DNA of 64,000 bases from Caballeronia terrestris (GCF_001544515.1 NZ_FCOL02000013.1:94635-158634), one strand, 5' to 3'; shown: positions 45,241 to 54,048, counted from the first letter of the stretch. Notes: generated by a model not told the origin, from the letters alone. Translations and numbers: made by a program.

Positions 45241-45693
45241 ATGAAGATGAAGAAAATCCTGCGATGTATTGCGTTTGGCCTGGGCGCCTGGGTGGCGGCT
45301 GCGCCCGCGCACGCCGACTGTTTCGACGAAGCGGCGAAGTACCAGAAGGTCAATCCGCTGATCCTGCGCGCCATTGCGTGGCAGGAATCGCACAACAAGC
45401 CGGATGCGATGAACAAGAACGCCAACGGTTCCATCGATTACGGCCTGATGCAGATCAACTCCATCCATCTCAATACATTGCAGCAGTACGGTATTTCGAG
45501 CGGCGAGCTGATGCAGCCGTGCAAGAGCGTCTATGTCGCCGCGTGGCATTTGCGCCAGAAGATGAACAAGTATGGCAATACGTGGCAGGCGGTCGGTGCC
45601 TACCATTCCGAGACGCCCGCGTTGCGCGACAAATATTCCCGACAGATCATCGATATCCTGAGCCGCTGGAAGCTGCTGCAGGCTTCGCGCTGA
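45241..45693 (+). CDS. Periplasmic lytic transglycosylase (IagB/PilT-accessory type)
   Basis: This 150-residue protein has a signal peptide (KKILRCIAFGLGAWVAAAPAHA) and an SLT lysozyme-like domain: NPLILRAIAWQESHNKPDAM (catalytic Glu in WQESHN), YGLMQINSIHL, and GNTWQAVGAYHSETP. It resembles the small IagB/VirB1-like peptidoglycan hydrolases that open the wall for secretion systems and pili. The ATG at 45241 is chosen for its GGATGGA site; an in-frame start at 45208 would put extra charged residues before the signal peptide. A link with the neighbouring type II system is possible but unproven. Confidence 0.88.
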   Translation: MKMKKILRCIAFGLGAWVAAAPAHADCFDEAAKYQKVNPLILRAIAWQESHNKPDAMNKNANGSIDYGLMQINSIHLNTLQQYGISSGELMQPCKSVYVAAWHLRQKMNKYGNTWQAVGAYHSETPALRDKYSRQIIDILSRWKLLQASR

Positions 45694-45880
45694 GCGGAGT
45701 CGAGCTGAGCGCTTCTGTCGCAGGGCGCCAGTTCCGGTTTCGCCCTTTTGCGCGATGGCGCGGCCCCGTTTTGATGCACAATTCCCTCTTCCCGCACCGG
45801 CGCGCGGCCGTTTAGTTCGTTTGCACCGCGCTCGTCCGTGACGCGCCTGCCCGCCTGCCAATCCTCACGCCCCCATCGCA

Positions 45881-47107
45881 ATGAACCAGCCGCCCATTCC
45901 AGTCACCGTGCTCTCCGGATTCTTCGGCGCGGGCAAGACCTCGCTCCTGGATCACCTGCTCGCCAACGGCGAAGGCCGGCGGATCGCCGCTATCGTCAGT
46001 GATCAGGCTGATGCCGGCCACGCTCACATGTCGGCGGGATGCGAGCGCGTCTTGCTGCGCGACGACCTCCCCGCGACCATCGAGCGACTCGCGTCCGAAG
46101 CGCGTTTCGACGCGATCGTGATCGAATCGACGGGCGCGTCGGACCCGATGCGCGTCGCCGAGGAAATCGCGCTCGCAGAGAGCGAAGGTTCGGCCGATTT
46201 TGCCGACATCGCGCGCCTCGACACGATGGTGACGGTGGTCGACGCATCGAGCTTCCTGCGCGACTACGGCCGCAACGACTCGCTCACCGAGCGCGACATG
46301 ACCGACGACGAGGACGACGATCGCACGATCGTCGAAGCGCTGGTCGAGCAGATCGAATTTTGCGATGTGATCGTCGTGAACAAGACGGATCTCGTGACGC
46401 CTGAGGCGCTCACGCGGCTCAAGCACATCCTGCACGGCCTTAACCCGCGCGCGGCGTTACTCGACGCGCGTTTCGGCGACGTGCCGGCGGCCGAAGTCGT
46501 GAATTCGGAGCGCTTCGATTTTGACGAAACGGCGAGCGCGGCCGGCTGGCTGATGACGCTCCACGGGCAGCGCGAAGCGGACGAAGCAGCGGAAGCGGCC
46601 GGCATCGCGCATCTGGTTTATCGGGCGCGCCGGCCGTTTCACCCGCAGCGTCTGTGGAATCTGCTGCACGAGGAATGGCCGCACGTGCTGCGCAGCAAGG
46701 GCTTTTTCTGGCTCGCGACGCGCAACGACGTGGGCGGGACGCTGGCGCAGGCGGGCGGCGCGTGTCGTCATGGTCCGGCGGGCGTGTGGTGGGCGGCGCA
46801 GGACCGCAGCGAATGGCCGACGGGCGATGCGGAACTGGAGGCGGAAATTGTCGCGGACTGGCACGGCGATCCGGACGACAACACTGTCGGCGACCGGCGT
46901 CAGGAACTGGTGCTGATCGGCGCCGATCTCGATGCGTACGCGTGGCAAGACAAGTTCGATGCCTGTCTTCTCACCGATGAAGAATGGGCGCAGGGTCCCG
47001 AGGCATGGAAGCGTTTCAGCGATCCGTTCCCGTCATGGGACATGGAGGAACACGACCATGACCACGATCATGGCGACGACTGCGATTGCGGGCATCACAC
47101 GCACTGA
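45881..47107 (+). CDS. CobW/COG0523-family GTPase with atypical metal motif
   Basis: The 408-residue protein has a P-loop (GFFGAGKTS, residues 13-21), Walker B region IVIESTGASDP, the NKTD guanine-specificity motif and a C-terminal CobW_C domain (about residues 240-360; HPQRLWNLLHEEWPHVLRSKG, FFWLATR). The tail is rich in His, Asp and Cys (HDHDHDHGDDCDCGHHTH), a likely metal-binding sequence. The family CxCC motif normally found before the DDL/RDDL helix is absent: only GCERVLLRDDL is present. The family works in metal-cofactor (mainly zinc) delivery. No Zur-like palindrome was seen upstream. Confidence 0.88.
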   Translation: MNQPPIPVTVLSGFFGAGKTSLLDHLLANGEGRRIAAIVSDQADAGHAHMSAGCERVLLRDDLPATIERLASEARFDAIVIESTGASDPMRVAEEIALAESEGSADFADIARLDTMVTVVDASSFLRDYGRNDSLTERDMTDDEDDDRTIVEALVEQIEFCDVIVVNKTDLVTPEALTRLKHILHGLNPRAALLDARFGDVPAAEVVNSERFDFDETASAAGWLMTLHGQREADEAAEAAGIAHLVYRARRPFHPQRLWNLLHEEWPHVLRSKGFFWLATRNDVGGTLAQAGGACRHGPAGVWWAAQDRSEWPTGDAELEAEIVADWHGDPDDNTVGDRRQELVLIGADLDAYAWQDKFDACLLTDEEWAQGPEAWKRFSDPFPSWDMEEHDHDHDHGDDCDCGHHTH

Positions 47108-47137
47108 AGGCGCTGCATCGCATGGGACGCGACAGGC

Positions 47138-47165
47138 GAAAAAAAACCCGCCTGCAGCGGCGGGT
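47138..47165 (-). terminator. Rho-independent terminator downstream of the HU gene
   Basis: On the minus strand a 7-bp stem ACCCGCC/GGCGGGT with a 6-base loop is followed by eight T residues. It lies about 115 bases after the HU stop and 31 bases after the stop of the converging GTPase gene. Confidence 0.82.
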
Positions 47166-47279
47166 GATTTTCCAGTTCGTCCGACTCGCGCGACTGGCTG
47201 GGAAACTTGCAAAATGCGTTGCTACGAAGTGTTCCCGACCGGGCGACCCAAAAAGGCAGCCCAACGATCGGCATAGCAC

Positions 47280-47558
47280 TCAACGCTTGTTCACTGCGTC
47301 CTTGAAAGCCTTGCCTGCCGTGAACTTGACGGTCTTGGCTGCCGGAATCTTGATGGATTCGCCGGTCTTCGGATTGCGGCCGGTGCGCGCTGCGCGCTTG
47401 CCCGAGCCGAAGCTGCCGAAGCCGATCAACTGCACCGCGTCACCCTTCGATACAGCCTTCTTGATCACTTCGAGCAGCGTGTCGAGCGTTTCGCCGGTTT
47501 GAGCCTTGCTGGCGCCGGTCTGAGCGGCTACGGCGTCGATCAGTTCCTGTTTGTTCAT
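47280..47558 (-). CDS. hupB: DNA-binding protein HU
   Basis: HU is a small nucleoid protein that bends DNA. The 92-residue product begins [20 protein letters not shown] and has the signature [21 protein letters not shown], the beta-arm that enters the minor groove. Length is exact. A good sigma-70-like promoter lies 50 bases upstream, and GATAAAGGAAC supplies the ribosome site. Confidence 0.95.
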   Translation of the reverse strand: MNKQELIDAVAAQTGASKAQTGETLDTLLEVIKKAVSKGDAVQLIGFGSFGSGKRAARTGRNPKTGESIKIPAAKTVKFTAGKAFKDAVNKR

Positions 47559-47607
47559 TAAGGTTCCTTTATCAGTTTAGGTTGACACGAACAGCGCGAA
47601 CGCGCCG

Positions 47608-47635
47608 ATTATACGTGCGCAGGCCTTGCAGTCGA
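47608..47635 (-). promoter_or_regulatory. Sigma-70 promoter for the HU gene
   Basis: On the minus strand a perfect TATAAT (47613-47608) follows TCGACT (47635-47630, 4 of 6 matches to TTGACA) with a 16-base spacer. It lies 50 bases upstream of the HU start. Confidence 0.65.
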
Positions 47636-47831
47636 GTGGTGGCGGCATTCCGGCGCCCCCGGCCGCTGATCTGGCATCACTCCACATCATGGCCGTCCTG
47701 CCGTCTCTCTATGCGGCGCTTGGTATCATAACGCAGCGCAAACCCAATCAGGATAAGGGTTTCAAAGATTTACCCTTAATTTTTGAACCCGTTTTTCCAT
47801 TATTGCGGCTTGCCGACCCAGGGACCAACCG

Positions 47832-48851
47832 ATGCTACGCGAGCTGATCGTCGAATACGGGCTGTCGTTGGTTTTTGCCAACGTGCTTCTCGAGTCCCTC
47901 GGATTACCCCTCCCAGCCTTGCCCACATTGGTTCTCACGGGTGCGATCACCACCGCCGCAACGCTCGTTCCGGGCCCTGCTGGGTGGCTTCCCCAATTGC
48001 CTTTACTCGCCATCGTGGGGGTCGCGATGGTCGCGGCGCTCATCGGCGACGTGCTCTGGTTCTGGCTTGGCAAGCGCTATGGCAACCGCGTCCTGCGGTT
48101 CCTGTGCCAGCTCTCGATGTCGCGCGATACCTGCGTATCGCGCAGCCTCGGCTTCTTCGACCGCTTCGGTGTGCGCGTGCTGGCGGTATCGAAGTTCATC
48201 CCCGGCTTGTCGACGCTCGCGATTCCCGTCGCCGGCGCGACGGGCGTCGGCTTCGGCACCTTTCTAATGTATGACGCGATCGGCTGCCTGCTGTGGGCCG
48301 GGCTGGGTGTCGCGCTCGGGACGATGTTCGCGGCCGCCGTCGATACCGTTCTCGCGTGGCTCGACTGGCTCGGACGCGGCGCGCTGGTGGTCGTCGGCAT
48401 GGCGCTCGTGCTGTATGTCGCCGTGCGATGGTGGCGCCGGATGGCGCTGCTCAAGCGGCTGCGCATGACGCGCATCGATATCGCGCAATTGCGTGCGTTG
48501 CTGGATGGCGAGCCACCGCCCGTGATCGTCGACGTGCGGCGCGAGATGGGCCGCAAGATCGATCCGTACGTGATTCCCGGCGCGCTCGCACTGCGCGATG
48601 GCGACGCCGCGCCGCAACTCGCCGCCCTGCCCCGCAACCGCAAGCTCGTGATGTATTGCGACTGCCCGAATGAGATCTCGGCGGCGCTCGCCTCCGAGGA
48701 ACTCAAGTCGCACGGATTCGCCGATGTCGCGCCGCTCGCGGGCGGGTTGTCCGCTTGGCGCGCGGCGGGTTATGCGCTCGAGCCGTTGCTGCTCGACGCA
48801 GCGGCGCACGATGCGATGCGGCGCGTTGTCAGTTCAGCCCCTTCGGAATGA
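47832..48851 (+). CDS. DedA-family membrane protein fused to a rhodanese domain
   Basis: The 339-residue protein has an N-terminal DedA/VTT domain (about residues 1-205, with four to five hydrophobic segments and the conserved re-entrant region RFGVRVLAVSKFIPGLSTLA, GATGVGFGTFLMYDAIG) joined to a C-terminal rhodanese-like domain (about 225-325). The rhodanese has VIVDVRREMGRK, an active-site-like Cys in VMYCDCPNE and LAGGLSAWRAAGY. DedA proteins recycle lipid carriers such as undecaprenyl phosphate; the joined sulfur-relay-type domain is unexplained. Its stop overlaps mnmC as ATGA. Confidence 0.9.
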   Translation: MLRELIVEYGLSLVFANVLLESLGLPLPALPTLVLTGAITTAATLVPGPAGWLPQLPLLAIVGVAMVAALIGDVLWFWLGKRYGNRVLRFLCQLSMSRDTCVSRSLGFFDRFGVRVLAVSKFIPGLSTLAIPVAGATGVGFGTFLMYDAIGCLLWAGLGVALGTMFAAAVDTVLAWLDWLGRGALVVVGMALVLYVAVRWWRRMALLKRLRMTRIDIAQLRALLDGEPPPVIVDVRREMGRKIDPYVIPGALALRDGDAAPQLAALPRNRKLVMYCDCPNEISAALASEELKSHGFADVAPLAGGLSAWRAAGYALEPLLLDAAAHDAMRRVVSSAPSE

Positions 48852-50611
48852 CCGATCCGTTACTCAATGCGCATGACCTGCCCGCGCGCTGGGCGCGGCG
48901 GCGTCGCTTCGTCATCGTCGATACGCTTTTCGGCGATGGCCGCGCGTTTCTTGCCGCCTGGGCCGCTTGGCGCGCTGATCCCGAGCGTTGCGAGCGGCTG
49001 CATTTCGTTTCGATCGGAACTCTGGATACGCTTGATCGCGTGCCGGTTGAACTCGCGTCGATCTGGCCTATGCGCGTTACCGGCATGCATCGGCTGGAAC
49101 TGGAAGCAGGACGCGTCGTGTTGACGCTCGCTATCGGCGATCCCGGTGAGATGCTGCAAAAGCTATGGCTACGCGCCGATGCGTTCAATCTACGCGTCCA
49201 TGCAAGCGACGATCCGCGTCCGCTCTGCAAAGCGCTCGCGCGAATCGCAGGCGACAACGCAACCGTCGCCGCCGACGCGCATCCGCTCTTGCAGCGCGCA
49301 CTCGAAGCGGCCGGTTTCGCCTGCGATGAACCCGCGCCACCGCTCATCAAAGCCCGCTTCGCGCCGCGCTGGCGCGTGCGTCGTCACGAACCACCGCTCG
49401 CCGCCGCCACGCCCGAGAGGCACGCAATCGTGATCGGCGCGGGACTCGCGGGTTGCGCGGTGACCTCGCGCCTCGCCGCGCGCGGCTGGCGCGTCACGCT
49501 GATCGACCGCAACGACGGCGTCGCGCGCGACGCGTCCGGCAACCCCGCCGGCGTGTTCCACCCGATCGTCTGGCGCGACGACAGCCCTGCTGCTCGCCTA
49601 ACGCGGGCGGGTTTCCTGTACGCGCTGCGTCACTGGACGGCGCTCGAAGATGCCGGCCACGAGCTGCTGCGAACCCGCGACGGCCTGCTGCAAATCGCCG
49701 ACTCCCCCGAAGATGCCCTCGCCATCGCCGATGCCATCGCGCGATTTGGCTTGCCGGCGTCTTACGCGGTTGCGGCGACGCGCGCGGATGCATCGCGGAT
49801 CGCGGGTGTCGATGTGGCGCGTGGTGGATGGTTTTTCGCGCGCGGCGGCGCGATTTCGCCGGCGGCGGTTTGCGCAGCACAGTGCGCGGTCGCGGGCAAC
49901 GCATTGACGCGTATTTTCTCGACGCAAATCGACCGCATCCAACACGACGGCCACGACTGGCACGCTTTCGACGCGACCGGAACGCTCATAGCCCACGCGC
50001 CCGTCGTCGTACTTGCTAACGCACACGACGCGATGCGGCTCGCACACCTCCACGGGCAGCCGACGCGCGGTGTGCGCGGCCAGCTCACCGTGCTCGATCC
50101 ATCGCCGCTCGGCGCGCTGCGCGTGCCCGTCATCGGCGACGGCTACGCGGTGCCGCTCGCGCCGCAACGCACGCTGACCGGCGCCACCTACGACATCGAC
50201 AGCACCGATCGCAAGGTCCGCTCAGCAGGCCATCGCGAGAACCTGGAGCGGCTCGCGCGGATGCTGCCGTCGTCGAATGTCGAATTGAATCAACACGTTG
50301 ACGGACGCGTCGCGTTTCGTTGCGTGACAAGCGACCGCATGCCGATGATCGGCCAGCTCGCCGACGAAACCGCCGCCCGCGCCGATGCCGGGCGTCTCTC
50401 GGGCGCGTGGCCGCTCGACTTGCCGCGCGCGGCGGGCCTTTACGGCGCGTTCGCGTTCGGGTCGCGCGGACTGGTCTGGTCGGCGCTCGGCGCAGAACTG
50501 GTCGCATCGGAAATCGAGGGCGAGCCGTGGCCGATCGAGCGCGAACTCGCCGAAGCGCTGGATCCGGCGCGCTTTCTCCTTCGCGCCCTTCGTCACGGCG
50601 AATTCAAATAA
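48848..50611 (+). CDS. mnmC: tRNA mnm5s2U34 biosynthesis protein MnmC with eroded methyltransferase half
   Basis: MnmC is normally a two-domain enzyme: an N-terminal methyltransferase (mnmC2/MnmD) and a C-terminal FAD oxidoreductase acting on wobble uridine 34. The FAD half here is intact: HAIVIGAGLAGCAVTSRLA at about residue 190, SGNPAGVFHPIVWRDD, and a C-terminal GAFAFGSRGLVWSALGAEL. The N-terminal ~190 residues are short and divergent. The usual substrate-binding entry (SxxYxDIY) is absent, the SAM loop reads DTLFGDGRAF instead of ExGFGxGxNF, and the LDGFAPxxNPxxW catalytic stretch is replaced by NLRVHASDDPRPL. The start at 48848 overlaps the DedA-rhodanese stop. Length is 587 against about 660 in the family. 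Confidence 0.88.
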   Translation: MTDPLLNAHDLPARWARRRRFVIVDTLFGDGRAFLAAWAAWRADPERCERLHFVSIGTLDTLDRVPVELASIWPMRVTGMHRLELEAGRVVLTLAIGDPGEMLQKLWLRADAFNLRVHASDDPRPLCKALARIAGDNATVAADAHPLLQRALEAAGFACDEPAPPLIKARFAPRWRVRRHEPPLAAATPERHAIVIGAGLAGCAVTSRLAARGWRVTLIDRNDGVARDASGNPAGVFHPIVWRDDSPAARLTRAGFLYALRHWTALEDAGHELLRTRDGLLQIADSPEDALAIADAIARFGLPASYAVAATRADASRIAGVDVARGGWFFARGGAISPAAVCAAQCAVAGNALTRIFSTQIDRIQHDGHDWHAFDATGTLIAHAPVVVLANAHDAMRLAHLHGQPTRGVRGQLTVLDPSPLGALRVPVIGDGYAVPLAPQRTLTGATYDIDSTDRKVRSAGHRENLERLARMLPSSNVELNQHVDGRVAFRCVTSDRMPMIGQLADETAARADAGRLSGAWPLDLPRAAGLYGAFAFGSRGLVWSALGAELVASEIEGEPWPIERELAEALDPARFLLRALRHGEFK

Positions 50612-50621
50612 GCGCTTTATG

Positions 50622-50867
50622 TTATCCACTGAGACCTGTGGATAACGCCGCGAAGAACAAGCGAAAGACTTGTGCACTCGCTGTGCACGTAAACGGGACA
50701 ACTTCGCGCCGAGCCGCGCCGGCCAAAAGTTGTTCCGACTTGCGGTTAACCGCCGCACACGACCACGGTGCGCTTCTCCCTTCCGCAAGCTGTTGAATCG
50801 GCTTCGAAAACGAGAGTTATCCACAGAAACTGTCGTTGCTTGTTAACTGCTACTACGTATACATACG
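50622..50867 (+). other. Origin-like region A: DnaA boxes plus DnaA-trio-like run
   Basis: This part of a ~1-kb gene-free stretch has TTATCCACT (50622-50630), TGTGGATAA (50637-50645, a perfect reverse box) and TTATCCACA (50817-50825, perfect). The last box starts a 53-bp element at 50815-50867 in which GTTAAC is followed by CTGCTACTACGTAT, a run of TNC triplets like the DnaA-trios next to unwinding sites. An AT-rich stretch (to about 50890) follows. An inverted partner lies at 54118-54170. No rep or dnaA gene is in the window, so origin activity is an inference. Confidence 0.5.
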
Positions 50868-51019
50868 GTAAACATGTAAACACCTAAACCGAGGGCTATC
50901 GAAAGAAGCTAAACCGCTAGCCACCGAATCGGACGGTCGTTTTTCCTGTATCGCCCGCGATACCGGTCTGTTTTACCGCGTTAGCCCGGGACTCGCGGGT
51001 CGCGCACTGTCTTGTCCAT

Positions 51020-51605
51020 CGACCTATGGCACAATCGGCGTTCTTCTCGCGTCACGCCGTTCATACGGCGTTCGCCTTCAAAGGAACGATGGTCGTCCGG
51101 TCAGAATCTGATCACCAACGCCGAGACCATCGTTCGCTGTGTCCGGTCCTGCATTCCGAGCCGGGTTCGTACGCCACGCCGTCACGAGACTGGCGGCGCG
51201 CACGGCCCAGCGGCCTGGGCCGGCGCTTCGTCTAATCAATGCACGGCCTGCTCGTGACGCCGTGTTCGGTCCGAATTTCGTTTCGCCTGGGTGAACCAAC
51301 GCTCGATGTTCGGACGAGTCGCTCTGTCCGCGAGCGTTTCGCTGTACACGCGCAAGTCACGTAGCTGCTCATGTGCTCCATCTGCTGGAAGCTGCGAAGA
51401 AGTGCTTTGCACAGACCAGAGAGGCGCTGAAGCGCCGGCTACAACTACGTTGCATGCGATCAGGGCAAGGCGCTCAAATGCCAACCAGGACTACGTTGTA
51501 TGGGACCGGAGCAAGGCGCTAAAGCGCCAACCAGGACTACGTTGTATGGGACCGGAGTAAGGCGCTAAAGCGCCAACTCCGGTCGACAAAGGAGAACTCA
51601 ACACG
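51020..51605 (+). promoter_or_regulatory. Hairpin-rich leader region upstream of the antiporter gene
   Basis: No credible gene lies here, but perfect inverted repeats are dense. They are ACGCCGT-TCAT-ACGGCGT (51054-51071); an 11-bp GAACGATGGTC/GACCATCGTTC pair (51084-51094 and 51125-51135) whose loop holds TCAGAATCTGA; and GGCCCAG-CGGC-CTGGGCC (51204-51221). A GTCCGAA/TTCGGAC pair follows at about 51276-51327, then the 46-bp repeats. A weak promoter-like CACAAT is at 51030-51035. It may be a structured 5' leader or small RNA; I recognise no known riboswitch. Confidence 0.45.
51421..51583 (+). repeat. 46-bp tandem repeats (about 3.4 copies) with palindromic core
   Basis: Units start at 51421, 51467, 51513 and 51559, exactly 46 bases apart; the second and third are nearly identical and the first is diverged. 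Each carries GGCGCT-AA-AGCGCC or a variant, a hairpin-forming core, and a TACGTTG(T/C)ATG element. The last, partial copy is enclosed by ACCGGAGT (51551-51558) and ACTCCGGT (51576-51583), making a larger two-part stem. The array ends 22 bases before the antiporter ATG and just before its AAAGGAG ribosome site. Confidence 0.85.
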
Positions 51606-52808
51606 ATGAATTCGGCATTTTCGTTTCTACCCACCTGGCCGCTGGTACCCGACGCCATTTTCTGGGCCGGCATCGCGCTCGTTGCCGCAGGCCTGTGCGG
51701 CGAGCTGCTGTGGCGCGCCTGGCGGCTGCCGCGCATCACCGGCTACGCGGTGATCGGCCTGATCGCCGGCAACGCGGGTTTCGGCGTGATCGACGTCAGC
51801 GACGCCGGTCTCTCCCGGCCGCTGCTCGACGTCGCGCTCGGGCTGCTGCTCTTCGAGCTCGGCAGCCGGCTCGACCTGCGCTGGATCCGGCGCAATCCGT
51901 ACCTGATCCTCTCCAGCATCGCGGAATCGACGCTCACGTTCGGTTTCGTGCTGATCGCGCTTATGCTCTGCAATGTGCCGACGATGCAATCGGTCGTGAT
52001 CGCAGCGATCGCGATGGCGACCTCGCCCGCGATGGTCATCCAGTTGAAGACCGAGCTCCGCGCCGAAGGCCAGGTAACGCAGCGGCTCCTCACGCTCACC
52101 GCGCTGAACAGCATGTACGCGGTCGTCGTGGAAAAGCTCGCGGCGGGCGTGCTGCATCAGGAAATCTACGGCAACACGTTTGCGACCATCGTCCAGCCGC
52201 TTTATCTGCTGATCGGTTCGCTCGTGCTGGCGTTCCTGCTCGCGCGTGCGTGCAACCTGCTGTACCGGCGCCTGAACGCGAACGATGAGCATTCGTTCGT
52301 CGCGCTGTTCGGACTCGTGCTGCTGGCGATCGCAGTCGCGCATCTCTTCAAGCTCTCGACGATTCTCGCGCTGCTCGCCGCCGGCATCATCGTGAAGAAT
52401 GCCGACGAACGCCCGCAACTCTGGCCGACGCACTTCGGCTCGGCCGGGTGGCTCCTCACCGTGATCCTGTTCGCGCTGACGCTGACCGCGTTCGAATGGA
52501 GCGACATCGTTCTGGGCGGCGTCGCGGCGCTCGCGCTGATCGCGGCGCGCTTTTTCGGCAAGCTGATCGGCGTGCTGATCTTCGCGAAGCCGAGCGGCCT
52601 CGACTGGAAGCAGGGCGCGGCGCTCGGCGTCGCGCTCACGCCGATGTCGGCGCTCGCATATCTCCTCGTCGACGACATGTACGTGCTGTATCCCGACTAC
52701 GACCCGACGCTGCGCGCCATCGTGATGTGTTCGATCGTCGTGTTGCAGATCGTGGCACCGTTCGTGGTGTATCGAAGCCTGTCCGCGGTCGGGGAACGGC
52801 GCGAATAG
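51606..52808 (+). CDS. CPA2-family monovalent cation/proton antiporter (Kef-type membrane domain)
   Basis: The 400-residue protein is almost entirely membrane, with about 12 hydrophobic helices across the Na_H_Exchanger domain. Conserved patterns include GYAVIGLIAGNAGFGVID, LDVALGLLLFELGSRLDL (helix-4 region) and AAIAMATSPAMVIQLKTEL. It lacks the RCK/TrkA nucleotide-binding domain of full-length KefB/KefC. It likely exchanges K+ or Na+ for protons at the inner membrane, but specificity cannot be read. It has a strong AAAGGAG site and an unusual leader with tandem repeats. Confidence 0.85.
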   Translation: MNSAFSFLPTWPLVPDAIFWAGIALVAAGLCGELLWRAWRLPRITGYAVIGLIAGNAGFGVIDVSDAGLSRPLLDVALGLLLFELGSRLDLRWIRRNPYLILSSIAESTLTFGFVLIALMLCNVPTMQSVVIAAIAMATSPAMVIQLKTELRAEGQVTQRLLTLTALNSMYAVVVEKLAAGVLHQEIYGNTFATIVQPLYLLIGSLVLAFLLARACNLLYRRLNANDEHSFVALFGLVLLAIAVAHLFKLSTILALLAAGIIVKNADERPQLWPTHFGSAGWLLTVILFALTLTAFEWSDIVLGGVAALALIAARFFGKLIGVLIFAKPSGLDWKQGAALGVALTPMSALAYLLVDDMYVLYPDYDPTLRAIVMCSIVVLQIVAPFVVYRSLSAVGERRE

Positions 52809-52883
52809 CACGAATGACGCGGCCGTTAAGGAATGGAAAGCATCATGCAGTCAACGAAAAGTATCGATTAATCAAGAGGCGTC

Positions 52884-53999
52884 ATGTCACTCGAACCCTT
52901 CATCAACTCTGAACCGTTCACGTTCGGCGTCGAGCTGGAAATCCAGGTCGTCAACACGCACGACTACGACCTGACCAAGGCGGCATCCGACCTGATGCGT
53001 CTCATCAAGGACGAAAAAATCCCGGGCAACATCACGCCGGAGATCACGGAAAGCATGATCGAGCTGTCGACGGGCATCTGCACGACGCACGAGCAGGCCG
53101 TCACCGATTTGCGCGCGATCCGCGACACGCTGGTCGCCGCGGCCGATCAGCTCAACGTCGGTCTGTGCGGCGGCGGCACGCACGCGTTCCAGCAATGGAG
53201 CGACCGCCAGATCTACGACACGCCGCGCTTCCAGTACATCTCGGAACTCTACGGCTATCTCGCGAAGCAGTTCACGGTGTTCGGCCAGCACGTGCACATC
53301 GGCTGCCCGGATCCGAACAGCGCGCTGTTCCTGTTGCATTCGATGTCGCGTTTCATCCCGCATTTCATCGCGCTGTCGGCATCGTCGCCGTATATCCAGG
53401 GCGTCGATACGGGCTTTCACTCGGCTCGGCTCAATTCCGTGTTCGCGTTTCCGTTGTCGGGCCGCGCGCCGTTCGCGCTCACCTGGGACAGCTTCGAGGA
53501 ATATTTCGGGAAGATGGTGAGCACGGGCGTCGTCAACAGCATGAAGGACTTTTACTGGGACATCCGGCCGAAGCCGGGTTTCGGCACGATCGAAGTCCGC
53601 GTGATGGACACGCCGCTCTCGGTGGACCGCGCGGCGGCGATCGCGTGCTACATCCAGACGCTGTCGCGCTACCTGCTGCTCGACAAACCGCTCACACTCA
53701 AGGAAGACGATTACCTCGTCTACACGTTCAATCGCTTCGAGGCATGCCGGTTCGGGCTGGAAGGCGTCTGCATCAATCCGCAGACGGGCGAGCGGCGCAC
53801 CATCGCCGAAGATATCCTCGAGACGCTCGATATCCTCGCGCCGCACGCGGAGGCGCTCGGATCGACGGAGGCGCTGAAGCAGGTCGGCGACATCGCGCGC
53901 GGCAACAACAATGACGCGACGTGGCTTCGTCATGTCTTCGACAAGGAAAAATCGCTGCACGAAGCGGTGCGGCAGCAATGCCTGCAGTGGCGTCAGTAG
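52884..53999 (+). CDS. ybdK: YbdK-type carboxylate-amine ligase (glutamate-cysteine ligase family 2)
   Basis: The 371-residue protein belongs to the GCS2 family: it starts [12 protein letters not shown] (the ATP/Mg-binding Glu cluster), then [26 protein letters not shown] and [20 protein letters not shown], all family hallmarks. YbdK enzymes have weak glutamate-cysteine ligase activity and an uncertain natural substrate. It lies 75 bases downstream of the antiporter and may share its transcript. A strong terminator follows. Confidence 0.9.
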   Translation: MSLEPFINSEPFTFGVELEIQVVNTHDYDLTKAASDLMRLIKDEKIPGNITPEITESMIELSTGICTTHEQAVTDLRAIRDTLVAAADQLNVGLCGGGTHAFQQWSDRQIYDTPRFQYISELYGYLAKQFTVFGQHVHIGCPDPNSALFLLHSMSRFIPHFIALSASSPYIQGVDTGFHSARLNSVFAFPLSGRAPFALTWDSFEEYFGKMVSTGVVNSMKDFYWDIRPKPGFGTIEVRVMDTPLSVDRAAAIACYIQTLSRYLLLDKPLTLKEDDYLVYTFNRFEACRFGLEGVCINPQTGERRTIAEDILETLDILAPHAEALGSTEALKQVGDIARGNNNDATWLRHVFDKEKSLHEAVRQQCLQWRQ

Positions 54000-54023
54000 G
54001 CGCTCACGGCGTATCAAACAGAC

Positions 54024-54048
54024 AACCCGCTTTCGAGCGGGTTTTTTT
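54024..54048 (+). terminator. Rho-independent terminator after the ybdK-type gene
   Basis: An 8-bp stem AACCCGCT/AGCGGGTT with a stable TTCG tetraloop is followed by a T-run (to 54048). It starts 25 bases past the ligase stop. Confidence 0.93.

Noticed and set aside
47754..47778. TAAGGGT/ACCCTTA inverted repeat followed by ATTTTT before the DedA-rhodanese gene
   Set aside because: Stem is short and AT-rich, and no plus-strand gene ends just upstream, so I do not call a terminator.
51026..51235. 69-residue frame in the antiporter leader
   Set aside because: Overlaps the dense hairpins, lacks a ribosome site and has biased composition; RNA structure explains it better.
51421..51583. CRISPR array
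   Set aside because: Units are directly tandem at 46 bases with no unique spacers, and no cas gene is nearby.
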